Both the position numbers and the translations under genes were made by a program. A DNA stretch of 64,000 nt from contig NZ_AP022579.1 of NCBI RefSeq assembly GCF_010731295.1, forward strand, positions 2,046,001 to 2,110,000, written 5' to 3'. Below, piece after piece: positions 32,468-41,470 of this stretch. The notes under the pieces are model-generated. The model saw only the letters and a list, made by a program, of their open reading frames with translations. It was not told where the DNA came from and searched no databases. This DNA is from Mycolicibacterium boenickei. GTDB taxonomy: Bacteria > Actinomycetota > Actinomycetes > Mycobacteriales > Mycobacteriaceae. Positions within the stretch are counted from its first letter, which is position 1. Each line of letters begins with the position of its first letter.

Positions 32468-33139
32468 ATGAAATTCATCTATGCCCTGTGGGGCCCCGGG
32501 CTCGGCGCCGCCCTGCGAACGCCTGCGTTCCGGGAGGCGATGCGTGCTGCGGGCGCAAACCGGTTGCAGGTCAACGTCGATGACGACGACGTCGCGCGGG
32601 CGACGCTGCGCATCACGACGTTCGCCGCCCCGGTTACCTCCGTGGTGAGCGTCTGGACCGAGACGGAACCTGCAGACATCTCCGAGCTGTTGTCGGCGGT
32701 GGCCGAGCGGTGCGCGGGGTGGGAAGTCGAGGAGCGGACACCGCTCGTACCGCCGGAAACCGCCGACGGCGTCCGCGCCGCGGCCCTCGCCCAGATCGGG
32801 TTCCTGCGTATCCCAGCGGAACTGGACGCCGCGGAGTGGTTGCGCATCTGGCAGGGGCTGCACACCGATGTGGCGATCGAGACCCAGTCGACCTTCGGCT
32901 ACGTGCAGAACCGGGTCCTGCGAACGGTTTTCGGGCAGGACCGGGTCGACGCGGTGGTCGAGGAACTTTTTCCGATGGCGGCGATGACCGACATGCATGC
33001 CTTCTACGGCAGTGGAGGTGACGATGCCGAACTGCGGCGGCGTCTCACCCTGATGATCGAGAGCGTGACGCGCTTCGGAGCCCACCAGAATCTGGACTCG
33101 GTGCCGACCAGCCGCTATGTGTACGACCTCACCCCGTAG
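32468..33139 (+). CDS. EthD-domain-like protein
   Basis: A 223-residue protein with a predicted dimeric alpha/beta barrel. The C-terminal half (YVQNRVLRTVFGQDRVDAVVEELFP ... MHAFYGSGG) resembles EthD-family proteins, which accompany P450 and other oxygenase systems with poorly defined roles. The N-terminal half (MKFIYALWGPG ...) may be a second ferredoxin-like repeat. It has its own operator copy upstream and ends overlapping the convergent transporter by 25 bases. Confidence 0.6.
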   Translation: MKFIYALWGPGLGAALRTPAFREAMRAAGANRLQVNVDDDDVARATLRITTFAAPVTSVVSVWTETEPADISELLSAVAERCAGWEVEERTPLVPPETADGVRAAALAQIGFLRIPAELDAAEWLRIWQGLHTDVAIETQSTFGYVQNRVLRTVFGQDRVDAVVEELFPMAAMTDMHAFYGSGGDDAELRRRLTLMIESVTRFGAHQNLDSVPTSRYVYDLTP

Positions 33140-34347
33140 ACCGCCGCGCCGACCGCCACGACGGCCAGTCCGGCGAGCACCGAAGTCAGGGGCAGCGAGA
33201 ACGCCAGCACCAGGCAGCCGATGAGACCGACGGCCGGGATCACGCGACGACGGACGAGCGGCTCCAATGTGTATGCCGAGACGTTCGCGATGGCGTAGTA
33301 CAACAGCACCGCGAACGACGAAAAGCCTATGGCCCCACGGAGATCGGCCACCGCCGCCAATACCGCCACCACGACGCCTACCAGCACCTCGGCCCGGTGC
33401 GGCACGTTGAACCGGGGATGCACTGCCGCCAGCCAGTGCGGCAGATGGTGGTCGCGGGCCATCGCCAACGTGGTGCGCGACACCCCGAGGATCAGGGCCA
33501 GCAGCGAGCCCAGCGCCGCCACCGCGGCCCCGGCCCGCACCACCGGTTGCCACCCCGGCGCGCCGGCCGCCGCCACCGCATCGGCCAGCGGCGCGGGTGC
33601 CGACGCCAATCCGGAACCGCCGAGCACCGAGAGCACCGCGACCGCGACCACCGCGTAGACCACCAGCGCGATGCCCAGCGCAATCGGGATCGCTCGCGGG
33701 ATGGTGCGAGCCGGGTCGCGGACCTCCTCACCCAGGGTGGCGATCCGGGCGTACCCGGCGAAAGCGAAGAACAACAGGCCGGCGGCCTGCAGGACCCCAC
33801 CGGCGCCGACGTCGTCACCGATCGCCAGGCGCGCGGGATCGGCCGCGCCGGAACCGGCGATGATCACCACGACCGCGGCCAGGACCGCGAGCACGCACGC
33901 CACGATGATGCGAGTCAGCAAGGCCGACTTCTGAATTCCGGCGTAGTTCACCGCCGTCAGAGCCACCACCGCGGCCACCGCCACGGCATGCGCTCCCTGC
34001 GGCCACACATACAACCCGACCGTCAGCGCCATCGCGGCACACGACGCGGTCTTGCCGACGATGAAACTCCACCCGGCCGTGTATCCCCAGAACTCGCCGA
34101 GCCGTTCCCGGCCGTATACATAGGTACCGCCGGATTGCGGATAACGAGCGGCCAGCCGCGCCGACGAGGTCGCGTTGCAGTACGCGACGAGGGCCGCGAG
34201 AGCGAGGCCGATCAGCAGTCCCGCCCCCGCTGCGGCGGCGGCCGGGGCCAGGGCGGCGAAAATGCCCGCTCCCACCATGGATCCCAGGCCGATCACGACG
34301 GCGTCAGTGGTCCCGAGCCTGCGCTGCAGCCCGCCGGGCGTGGTCAC
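33115..34347 (-). CDS. APC-superfamily amino acid permease
   Basis: A 410-residue transporter with about 12 hydrophobic segments. The N-terminal LGTTDAVVIGLGSMVGAGIFAALAPAA is the classic APC substrate-binding helix with the unwound GSMVGAGIF motif. GTG at 34347 is the start. No enzyme beside it points to a particular amino acid or amine. It is convergent with the EthD-like gene. Confidence 0.9.
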   Translation of the reverse strand: MTTPGGLQRRLGTTDAVVIGLGSMVGAGIFAALAPAAAAAGAGLLIGLALAALVAYCNATSSARLAARYPQSGGTYVYGRERLGEFWGYTAGWSFIVGKTASCAAMALTVGLYVWPQGAHAVAVAAVVALTAVNYAGIQKSALLTRIIVACVLAVLAAVVVIIAGSGAADPARLAIGDDVGAGGVLQAAGLLFFAFAGYARIATLGEEVRDPARTIPRAIPIALGIALVVYAVVAVAVLSVLGGSGLASAPAPLADAVAAAGAPGWQPVVRAGAAVAALGSLLALILGVSRTTLAMARDHHLPHWLAAVHPRFNVPHRAEVLVGVVVAVLAAVADLRGAIGFSSFAVLLYYAIANVSAYTLEPLVRRRVIPAVGLIGCLVLAFSLPLTSVLAGLAVVAVGAAVYGVRSYT

Positions 34348-34372
34348 CCCGGCGATACTAGTGCCGCACCGG

Positions 34373-34975
34373 CTATTGGGCAGGTCGGCGAGGGTGAATG
34401 AAGACCCCTTCTGCGCGGACCGTGACGCCTTCCGAGGTGGAGAGGTGGCCGACGGCGAAGGTCTTCACTCCTTCTATCCGGTCGATGTACGCCTCGGCGT
34501 GAACGGGACCGAGCCGGGTGCCGGCCTCGTAGCGAAGGGTGAGAGTCCCGGTCACCGCGGGCCGTCCTGGCTGATGTGCGGTGGCACCGAGAACGTGGTC
34601 GAGAAGAAGGGCACAGATTCCACCGTGCACATGACCGGCGGGACCCTCGTAGGCCGCGCCGAGGGTCACATCGGCCCAGACTCGCCCGTCGGGGTCGTGG
34701 TGGACCACCAATGGGGGTGCCAGAGCGTTGCGCAGCCCGATGACGGCATTTCCCCACGCGAGGGACTGCCCGTCGACGGCCTGTTGGACGCCGAATGAAC
34801 CTGGCATCAACGACTGGCTCAGTTCGTCGGCCGCAGCGTCGATCTTCTGCTTGGCAGAAGCGATGCCGTCGAGCCGGGCCTGGCTGCGGATGGTCGCATC
34901 GACGAGTCGACGAACAGATTCGGTGAGCGACTCGTACAACGCTTGTGGGACCTGGGTTTCGCTGTTTACAGACAA
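34373..34975 (-). CDS. Hotdog-fold acyl-CoA thioesterase (PaaI/4HBT family)
   Basis: A 200-residue protein. After a helical N-terminal part of about 90 residues comes a hotdog domain with GPAGHVHGGICALLLDHVLG, the conserved HGG loop and catalytic Asp, and TGTLTLRYEAGTRLGPVHAEAYIDRIEG. It should hydrolyse an acyl-CoA of the surrounding degradation pathway. A TTG at 34975, four bases after the flavin reductase stop, is the best start, with GGAG seven bases upstream. It is co-transcribed with the flavin reductase. Confidence 0.83.
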   Translation of the reverse strand: MSVNSETQVPQALYESLTESVRRLVDATIRSQARLDGIASAKQKIDAAADELSQSLMPGSFGVQQAVDGQSLAWGNAVIGLRNALAPPLVVHHDPDGRVWADVTLGAAYEGPAGHVHGGICALLLDHVLGATAHQPGRPAVTGTLTLRYEAGTRLGPVHAEAYIDRIEGVKTFAVGHLSTSEGVTVRAEGVFIHPRRPAQ

Positions 34976-34979
34976 TCCT

Positions 34980-35516
34980 TCACTCCGCTGTGGGATCGAG
35001 TCGCCGGTCGGCGAAGCCACCGTAGTCACCGCGATAGAACAGCAAAGGTTGCCCGCCATGGGCTCGCAGCGTTGTGACGTGGGCAACCACGATGGTGTGG
35101 TCGCCCGCGTCGTGCTCGTGTTCGAGGTCGGCTTCGATGGTGGCCAGCGTGTCGTGCAGTTGCGGTGCTCCGTTCGCCGCCGGGATCCAGGGGATTCCGG
35201 CGAACTTGTCCTCGCTGCTGCGGGCGAATTGCGCGCATAGCGCTGCCTGGTGGTCGGCAAGGATGTTGATGCACATTCGGCCGGTAGCGCGGATCAGCGG
35301 CCATGTCGAGGAGGAGCGGGACGGGCAGAACGAAACATACGGCGGATCCAGCGACACCGAGGTGAGTGATTGACAGGTGAAGCCGAGTGGTCGCTGCCCA
35401 TCATGACCGGTGATGACGGCGATACCGGTGCAGAAATGCCCGAGCACCGCACGCATGTCCTGCGGTCCTGGCCGCGGATGCGTGGGGTGAGCTGTCGCGG
35501 CGTACTCGATGCTCAT
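34980..35516 (-). CDS. Flavin reductase (HsaB-like family)
   Basis: A 178-residue FMN-binding split-barrel reductase. MRAVLGHFCTGIAVITGHDGQRPLGFTCQSLTSVSLDPPYVSFCPS is the standard flavin-reductase domain that feeds reduced flavin to two-component monooxygenases such as HsaA/HsaB in steroid ring cleavage. The expected oxygenase partner (HsaA type) is not in the window. The ATG at 35516 follows GGAG closely; an upstream ATG at 35564 is less likely. It is divergent from the PadR gene. Confidence 0.86.
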   Translation of the reverse strand: MSIEYAATAHPTHPRPGPQDMRAVLGHFCTGIAVITGHDGQRPLGFTCQSLTSVSLDPPYVSFCPSRSSSTWPLIRATGRMCINILADHQAALCAQFARSSEDKFAGIPWIPAANGAPQLHDTLATIEADLEHEHDAGDHTIVVAHVTTLRAHGGQPLLFYRGDYGGFADRRLDPTAE

Positions 35517-35629
35517 CGGTCTCCGTTCCTCGTGTGGTCTGTCCACCAAGAGTCGGCCAGACATGCACCGTGGGCAACGGCGTCTCCCGGTCAGTGGTTC
35601 GGCCGGAGAAGTGTCGTGACCTCGGTTGT

Positions 35630-35635
35630 TACCCT
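35630..35635 (+). promoter_or_regulatory. -10 element for a probably leaderless PadR transcript
   Basis: TACCCT fits the mycobacterial TAnnnT -10 pattern and ends six bases before the ATG at 35642. That spacing puts the transcription start at or next to the A of the ATG, and no ribosome site is present. A leaderless mRNA is therefore likely. Confidence 0.55.
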
Positions 35636-35641
35636 TGCACC

Positions 35642-36316
35642 ATGGAAGAATCCGAGCCGACAGCCAAGCCGGCGCTGGCCGCGAACAGCTGGGCGCTGCT
35701 CGGGTTGCTGTCTTACGAGCAGGAACTCTCCGGCTACGACATCCGCAAGTGGCTCCACTGGAGCATGCGCTATTACTACGGAAGCCCGGCGTACAGCCAG
35801 ATCTACTCCGATCTGAAGAGGCTGGAAAAGATGGGTTACCTGACCTCGCGGGTGGACGGCACCGGCACGCGAAACCGCCGTCTCTACAAGATCACCCAGT
35901 CCGGACTGGACGCGGTCACCCGGTGGGCGCGGGAGACACCGCCGGACCCACCCTCGTTGAAGCATCCAGCGCTCATGCGGGTCACGATGGGTCACCTGAG
36001 CGACCCGGCCACGCTGAAGCAGATGCTCCAGGAGCATCTTGCCTACGTCGACGAGATGCAACGCGATGCAGCCAAAGAGGCCCGGTGGGCCGGCGTCGAT
36101 CCGTCATGGGCGTACGCCAAGGTCGCGTTGGGCTGGGCGGAACGGTACTACGCGTCGGAGCGGGAACTGACCCTGCAGCTGATCAAGGACCTCGACGAGG
36201 CCGAGGCCAACTTCCCGAAAGTCGGTGAAGGCGCCAAGATCCCGTGGCCAGATCCGGCGTACTGGTACGAGATCGAGAGGAAGGCCCACGCCGAGGACAT
36301 GGAAGGCTCAGACTGA
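35642..36316 (+). CDS. PadR-family transcriptional regulator
   Basis: A 224-residue regulator. The N-terminal winged helix (SWALLGLLSYEQELSGYDIRKWLH ... YYYGSPAYSQIYSDLKRLEKMGYL) is the PadR domain, and the second half (ALMRVTMGHLSDPATLKQMLQEHLAYVDEMQRD) is the Vir_act_alpha_C dimerisation region. It lies between the flavin reductase operon and the KstD-like gene and may regulate one or both. The start is at 35642; the frame extends upstream to 35534 but the TACCCT promoter argues against that. Confidence 0.9.
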   Translation: MEESEPTAKPALAANSWALLGLLSYEQELSGYDIRKWLHWSMRYYYGSPAYSQIYSDLKRLEKMGYLTSRVDGTGTRNRRLYKITQSGLDAVTRWARETPPDPPSLKHPALMRVTMGHLSDPATLKQMLQEHLAYVDEMQRDAAKEARWAGVDPSWAYAKVALGWAERYYASERELTLQLIKDLDEAEANFPKVGEGAKIPWPDPAYWYEIERKAHAEDMEGSD

Positions 36317-36334
36317 CCTTCCGCCCGTCGCGGC

Positions 36335-38038
36335 TTACTCTTCGGCCGCGTCGCGAGCAGCGATGTAGCCGTACACCAGCCCCTGTGCGATGGTCGCCCC
36401 GGCGCCGGGATAGGTGTGTCCGAAGGCGTTGGCGGCCGTGTTGCCGATCGCATACAGCCCGTCGATGACGGTGCCGTCTTCGCGAAGCACCCGGGCACGG
36501 TCGTCGGCGCGTAGACCGCCACACGTACCAAGGTCGCTGAGCACCATCTTCACCGCGTAGAACGAGCCCTTCACAAGTGGCCGCAGGTTCGGGTTCGGCG
36601 TGACCGTTGGGTCGCCGTAGTAGCGGTCGTAGGCACTGCGGCCCCGCTCGAAGTCGGGATCCTCTCCAGCGAAGGCGTTCTCGTTGAACCGCGTCACCGT
36701 CGCCACGAAATCCTCGACCGGAACCTGCATCTTGGTCGCGAGGTCGTCGAAGCTGTCCGCCTTGACCGCGATTCCGGCGTCGTACCAGGTCTGTGGAATC
36801 GGCATCCGTGGAAACAGCTCGGCGGCGAAGACATAGCTGTTGCGGTACTTCTGATCGAAGACGATCCACATGCTTTCCACCGGCGTACCCGAGGCTTCCA
36901 GTTCCAGAACACGTTGTCCGAAGCTCATGTAGTCGGCCGATTCATTGGCGAACCGGTGGCCGTTGTGGTCGACGATGAACGACCCGGGCAGTGATCGCTC
37001 GGCGAGCATCACCGCCGGAGCCGACCCAGGCAGCGGGGCGACTGCGGGGAACCACCAAGACTGATCCATCAAGGCGATGTCGGCTCCGGCATCCTGCCCC
37101 AACCGGATGGCGTCGCCGGTGTTCGACTCGGCGCCGAGGCTGAGATTGCTTCCGAGAGATTCGGATTGGAACTTGCGGCGCATGTCCATGTCGTGATCGA
37201 AACCGCCCGCGGCGAGTACGACTCCGCGCCGGGCGGTCACGGCGAGCCGCTTTCCGCCGTGTTCCACGATGGCTCCGGTGACGCGGTCACCCTCGGTGAC
37301 CAGTTCGGTCAGCGAGGTGTCGAGCCAGATCGGGATCCTGGCACGAATCGCCCCGGCGAACAGACCCGCCGCCAGTGCCTGACCGCCGGCGGCGTAACGC
37401 TTCCCGAGGGCCAGACCGCCCAGACCCTGCGCGAGCCGTTTGAGCACCGTGGGCAATCCCTTGCGGGGCACTCGACTCATCAGGTTCAGCCATCGGTAAT
37501 CGGCACCGGTGGTCGGCATCGGAATCTTGACTTCCATGACTCCGGGGCGCAGGTCAGGAAGGTATTCACCGAGAATCGAGGTGTCGAGCGGCCGGCATTC
37601 GCAGGTGCGCCCGGCAGCGGATCCACCGGGAGCCTCGGGGTGGTAGTCGGAGTATTCCTTGGCCCAGAAAAGTTTCATCGGCGTGGTCCGACGCAACATG
37701 TCGACCGTCGCGGGCAGGTTGTCGAGGTACGCGGTGGAGCGCTGCTGAGGTGCCGAGTCCGCCACGACGGCTTCCAGATACGTGTGTGCTCGGCGCGACG
37801 GGTCGGTACCCCCGCATTCTTCGATCACCTGGCTGGCCGGGAGCCACAACGCACCACCCGACCTCGCCGTCGAACCGCCGACATGGGAGGACTTTTCGAC
37901 GACGAGAACCGACAGGCCCAGCTCGTGTGCGGCCAGAGCGGCGGCGAGTCCGGTACCGGATCCGACGACGAGGAGGTCTACTTCCGAGTCGGCAACGGTG
38001 AGGCCGGCCGGGATCGTCTTGTGGCTGGTGGTGGTCAC
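36335..38038 (-). CDS. 3-Ketosteroid delta-1-dehydrogenase-like flavoprotein
   Basis: FAD-dependent dehydrogenase of the KstD/fumarate-reductase family, 567 residues (KstD about 510-565). The dinucleotide motif is VDLLVVGSGTGLAAALAAHELG, then VEKSSHVGGSTARSGGALWLP. Near the C-terminus NAFGHTYPGAGATIAQGLVYGYIAA contains the Tyr and Gly equivalent to KstD active-site residues. It would insert a 1,2 double bond in a 3-keto ring. Paired divergently with a KshA-like oxygenase, as in steroid nucleus opening. GTG at 38038 is chosen from length; no strong ribosome site is seen. Confidence 0.85.
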   Translation of the reverse strand: MTTTSHKTIPAGLTVADSEVDLLVVGSGTGLAAALAAHELGLSVLVVEKSSHVGGSTARSGGALWLPASQVIEECGGTDPSRRAHTYLEAVVADSAPQQRSTAYLDNLPATVDMLRRTTPMKLFWAKEYSDYHPEAPGGSAAGRTCECRPLDTSILGEYLPDLRPGVMEVKIPMPTTGADYRWLNLMSRVPRKGLPTVLKRLAQGLGGLALGKRYAAGGQALAAGLFAGAIRARIPIWLDTSLTELVTEGDRVTGAIVEHGGKRLAVTARRGVVLAAGGFDHDMDMRRKFQSESLGSNLSLGAESNTGDAIRLGQDAGADIALMDQSWWFPAVAPLPGSAPAVMLAERSLPGSFIVDHNGHRFANESADYMSFGQRVLELEASGTPVESMWIVFDQKYRNSYVFAAELFPRMPIPQTWYDAGIAVKADSFDDLATKMQVPVEDFVATVTRFNENAFAGEDPDFERGRSAYDRYYGDPTVTPNPNLRPLVKGSFYAVKMVLSDLGTCGGLRADDRARVLREDGTVIDGLYAIGNTAANAFGHTYPGAGATIAQGLVYGYIAARDAAEE

Positions 38039-38140
38039 GGACGTCGACGATATGGCCGCGGCCGACAGTCCAGAATCCAACCTCCTGTTGAGCGGAACAC
38101 GGACCTTCCCGCCTCTGTTGCGGCGCAGTTCAATGGGGCC

Positions 38141-39286
38141 ATGACGACGCACCCAGATACCGATGACATTCGGTTGATCGAGGCCGGTTCGGTACCGACC
38201 AGGTTCGCCCGCGGCTGGCACTGCCTGGGGTTGGTCCGCGATTTCGGTGATGGAAAGCCGCATCAGATCAACGCGTTCGGGCAGAAGCTGGTGGTGTTCC
38301 GCAGCGAGGACGGGGCACTCAACGTGCTCGACGGGTATTGCCGGCACATGGGCGGCGACTTGTCGCAAGGGACGGTGAAAGGCAACGAGATCGCCTGTCC
38401 TTTCCACGATTGGCGGTGGGGCGGTGATGGTCGCTGCAAATCGGTGCCGTACAGCAAGCGCACCCCGCGATTGGCCCGTACCGCTTCCTGGCCCACTCTG
38501 CAGCAGGACGGAATGCTCTTCGTCTGGAACGATCCCGAGCGCAAGGCCCCTCCCGCCGATGTGACCATTCCGCACATCGAGGGTGCCACCAGCGACGGGT
38601 GGACCGATTGGCACTGGTACACAACCGTCGTCAATACCAACTGCCGCGAGATCATCGACAACGTCGTGGACATGGCGCACTTCTTCTACATCCACGGATC
38701 GCTTCCCACCCACTTCAAGAACATCTTCGAAGGTCATGTCGCGACCCAGTACATGAAGAGCGGCGGCCGGCCCGACATCGGCGACCCCGAAGGGGCCAAG
38801 TTGCTCGGCACCACCTCATTGGCGTCCTACCACGGACCCTCGTTCATGATCGATGATCTGACCTACCACTACGAGGAGTTCGACCAGCGCACGGTGCTGA
38901 TCAACTGCCACTACCCGATCGACGCCAATTCGTTTGTGCTGCAGTACGGCATCGTGGTGGAGAAGAACGCAGCCATGCCGGAGGAGCTCGCCATGGAGAC
39001 GGCTGTCGCTCTCGGCGAGTTCGTCAAGATGGGATTCGAGCAAGATGTCGAGATCTGGCGTAACAAGACCCGGATCGACAACCCGCTGCTTGTCGAGGAG
39101 GACGGACCGGTCTACCAACTCAGGCGCTGGTATGAGCAGTTTTATGTCGACGCGGCCGACGTCACTCCGGACATGGTGGACCGCTTCGAATTCGAGCTGG
39201 ACACAACCAGACCGTACGAGGCCTGGATGAGGGAAGTGGAAGCCAATCTCGCTGCCCGCGCTGCTACTTCTGGGCCGGTGGGGTGA
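38141..39286 (+). CDS. kshA: Rieske oxygenase, 3-ketosteroid 9-alpha-hydroxylase-like (KshA)
   Basis: A 381-residue oxygenase component. The Rieske cluster ligands are Cys67, His69, Cys86 and His89 (CRHMGG ... CPFHDW), and the mononuclear iron site is His180, His185 and probably Asp302, with NVVDMAHFFYIHG around the histidines. Length and motifs match KshA, which hydroxylates C9 of 3-ketosteroids; together with KstD activity this breaks ring B. The reductase KshB is not in the window. The stop overlaps the next start as GTGA. Paralogues differ in substrate, so the exact steroid is open. Confidence 0.88.
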   Translation: MTTHPDTDDIRLIEAGSVPTRFARGWHCLGLVRDFGDGKPHQINAFGQKLVVFRSEDGALNVLDGYCRHMGGDLSQGTVKGNEIACPFHDWRWGGDGRCKSVPYSKRTPRLARTASWPTLQQDGMLFVWNDPERKAPPADVTIPHIEGATSDGWTDWHWYTTVVNTNCREIIDNVVDMAHFFYIHGSLPTHFKNIFEGHVATQYMKSGGRPDIGDPEGAKLLGTTSLASYHGPSFMIDDLTYHYEEFDQRTVLINCHYPIDANSFVLQYGIVVEKNAAMPEELAMETAVALGEFVKMGFEQDVEIWRNKTRIDNPLLVEEDGPVYQLRRWYEQFYVDAADVTPDMVDRFEFELDTTRPYEAWMREVEANLAARAATSGPVG

Positions 39287-39567
39287 CGATGGCTGTCCGG
39301 CCGGACAACCGCCTCGACGATGCGCCGATGGCGCCGGTGACGTGCGCGCGATGCGGCGCCGGCGTCGAGGTGCGCAAGAGCAGTTGGAGCCAGACCAGCG
39401 TCCAGTGGACCGGCGCTGCCCTGGATCGTTGTGAAGAGCGTTGCACCGCAGCGCGATTGGCCGGTACCGATGCCCGCGACCTGTTCCTGACCTGCTCGAC
39501 CCTGGGCGGGTCCATCGTGGACGCGGTGCGTTCGGGTGCGCTGCAGGTGGTCGACGAGACTTCGTGA
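39283..39567 (+). CDS. Small zinc-ribbon-like protein coupled to the Rieske oxygenase
   Basis: A 94-residue protein with two cysteine pairs, CARCG (Cys21, Cys24) and CEERC (Cys50, Cys54), and a tryptophan-rich middle (SSWSQTSVQW). This looks like a small metal-binding domain rather than a 2Fe-2S ferredoxin, whose CxxxxCxxC pattern is absent. The GTG start overlaps the oxygenase stop; an ATG at 39289 is an alternative. Tight coupling suggests it assists the oxygenase. I do not recognise a named family. Confidence 0.7.
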   Translation: MTMAVRPDNRLDDAPMAPVTCARCGAGVEVRKSSWSQTSVQWTGAALDRCEERCTAARLAGTDARDLFLTCSTLGGSIVDAVRSGALQVVDETS

Positions 39568-39585
39568 ACTTCTGAATCCGTCCGG

Positions 39586-40185
39586 CTACCGCTTCAGCAG
39601 GCCGACGGTACGGGTGAGCCGTTCTGACAGCTCCGCCGCGGCGATGCGCCGCTGAGCGAACGCGGCAACGTTGGACATCCAGACGTCAGACAGTATTTCG
39701 GCGGCGCCGATCTCCCGGGTGGGCGATTCACCTTCTGACGCGGAACCGACGAAGATTCGGACCACCTGCTGTCGCACCCGATCCGCCTGGGTCGCGGCGG
39801 TGCCGTCGGCGTAGAGATAGGGGCGGATCATGGCCTCGGCAAACAGCGACGATGAGCACAGCCGGTCGGTGAGGGTCAGGGCAACCCGCAGCAGTCGCCG
39901 AAACGGATCCGGCTCATCGGTGACGCAGACATACTCCGTCTCGAAATCCCACAGCCATTCGTAGAAGCACGCGAGCAGCAGCTCATCCTTCGACGGGAAG
40001 TATTGGTACACAGTGCCGGCCGACACACCCGCCGCGGCGGTGACTGAACGGATCTGACAGGCGTCATAGCCCAGGACGGCCAGCTCTGTCGCACAGGCGA
40101 TGATCCGATCACGCCGTTCCCCTCGCCGAGCCTGGATTCTCGTTGTCCGCATCTCTGGCTCTGGACGGGAGAGACTCTGCAACAC
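39586..40185 (-). CDS. TetR-family regulator (KstR-like)
   Basis: A 199-residue TetR regulator, the same length as KstR. The HTH region is RDRIIACATELAVLGYDACQIRSVTAAAGVSAGTVYQYFPSKDELL. The C-terminal EILSDVWMSNVAAFAQRRIAAAELSERLTRTVGLL resembles the KstR ligand domain. AAGGAG seven bases before GTG 40185 favours that start; the ATG at 40152 is the alternative. It is convergent with kshA and probably controls the neighbouring steroid-type genes in response to an acyl-CoA or steroid intermediate. Confidence 0.87.
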   Translation of the reverse strand: MLQSLSRPEPEMRTTRIQARRGERRDRIIACATELAVLGYDACQIRSVTAAAGVSAGTVYQYFPSKDELLLACFYEWLWDFETEYVCVTDEPDPFRRLLRVALTLTDRLCSSSLFAEAMIRPYLYADGTAATQADRVRQQVVRIFVGSASEGESPTREIGAAEILSDVWMSNVAAFAQRRIAAAELSERLTRTVGLLKR

Positions 40186-40328
40186 TGCCCACTCCTTCAC
40201 TACGCGGGACCTGACAACGAGAAGGCTAAGCCGGGCTCGGCGCAGTGGACACAGACGTTCTCGCTGACCGGGCAGTCGTGTACCCAGCCACCGAACGGGT
40301 CGCCGATGGCTGGGTCGCGCAGGGCGTC

Positions 40329-41258
40329 CTACGTGGATGACACGGGCATGATCGGAATCTTCTTCATCGCGCTGGCACGAGGATCTGGTGCGGCCGCCGC
40401 GGCCGCGTGGTTCTCTTCTCCTCTGGTGTAGGTCCACACGCAGAAAGGCTCGCCTTCGGCGAACTTGAAGTCTTTGGGCGGCAGGTTGATGGCAAGCTTG
40501 CAGCCCGGGAAGAAGGGTGCCGAAATACGTTGCTCGAAGGTGCAGTTCATCCATGCGCGGGCAGGTGGGTAGAGGCCTTCATCAGTGTATTTCTGGAGCA
40601 CCTCGCAGCGGCGCATGTTCAACACCACGTGATCGGGGTTGTACACGATGTACTCGCCGCCATATCCCAGAGTCCCATCGATACTCAGCACCGCCAGCTT
40701 GAGGAAATCTACGACGTGAACGGGTTCGATCTTGAAGACCTTCGCCAGCTTCGGGTACTGGTAGTCGATGATGAGCTGGTACATGTCGGGTAGCCCGAGC
40801 CAGACCTCTTCCTCAGGGATGATCTTTGTCCACTGGTCGATGAAGTAGTTGTGGCCCTTGAGGTACTGGTCCCAATAGGTCTTGATCAGGCGGATCAACG
40901 CCGGCTTTGTGAGGTCTTCGGTCTGCACGTCGAACGGGATGGCTTGGTACTGGGCGTTCTTCCAGTCCCAACCGGGAGGCGCGATGAACCGTCCCATCGG
41001 CATCACCTGCCGCATGCCGGCCCGGGAGACCTCGGCGGCAATGTCCATGGCCGCGTTGATGCCGACCTTCTGTGAGTAGATCTGGACATGGGCGTAGGGG
41101 ACGAAGTTCAGAACGTCTTCGAACACCTTGGCCAAGCCGAGAAGAAAATCGCGCGAGAAGTCTTGGATATTACCGACTTTGCCCATGAAGTCGTGGGTGT
41201 AGTCGTCGTAGTTGAGTTCCTCGCCTTCAGCGGTGAGGTCTTCGGTGTCCGTTGCCAT
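40329..41258 (-). CDS. Unrecognised 309-residue protein
   Basis: No family recognised. It is soluble, with no signal peptide or membrane segment, acidic at the N-terminus (MATDTEDLTAEGEELNYDDYTHDF), rich in aromatic residues, and has conserved-looking blocks such as LRRIKTYWDQYLKGHNYFIDQW-like helices in the middle and FEQRISAPFFPGCKLAI near the end. The C-terminus is a low-complexity Ala stretch then IPIMPVSST. AGGAGG before the ATG is an excellent ribosome site. Its setting among steroid-type genes and opposite a TetR gene suggests a catabolic role, but none can be assigned. Confidence 0.78.
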   Translation of the reverse strand: MATDTEDLTAEGEELNYDDYTHDFMGKVGNIQDFSRDFLLGLAKVFEDVLNFVPYAHVQIYSQKVGINAAMDIAAEVSRAGMRQVMPMGRFIAPPGWDWKNAQYQAIPFDVQTEDLTKPALIRLIKTYWDQYLKGHNYFIDQWTKIIPEEEVWLGLPDMYQLIIDYQYPKLAKVFKIEPVHVVDFLKLAVLSIDGTLGYGGEYIVYNPDHVVLNMRRCEVLQKYTDEGLYPPARAWMNCTFEQRISAPFFPGCKLAINLPPKDFKFAEGEPFCVWTYTRGEENHAAAAAAPDPRASAMKKIPIMPVSST

Positions 41259-41297
41259 GTGTTCCTCCTGTTGTTGCGTCAATGCGTGAGGGAGTGT

Positions 41298-41330
41298 TGG
41301 CAGAAACTGCACATGTGGCAGAATCTGCCA
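41298..41330. promoter_or_regulatory. Operator-like inverted and direct repeats before the TetR gene
   Basis: TGGCAGAATCTGCCA at 41316-41330 is a perfect 7-1-7 palindrome, and a related TGGCAGAAACTGC precedes it at 41298-41310. They lie between the unrecognised gene and the divergent TetR gene at 41471, closer to the former. They are good candidates for binding sites of that TetR protein. Confidence 0.72.
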
Positions 41331-41470
41331 ACTCAACGAATGGTAAGCAGCGCGAGACGTAGGTCACGGGTTGTCTCCCGGTGACCGGGAGGAATGTGAA
41401 CGTGCGGACCGGCCCGGCAGTCGCCGAACGCTAGTATCGAAAATGCTGGTCAGATGAGGGGACGAAACAC

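Noticed and set aside
34980..39567. The core cholesterol (KstR1) steroid cluster
   Set aside because: Hsa ring-cleavage, mce4 and KshB genes are absent, and several genes here are not found in that cluster.
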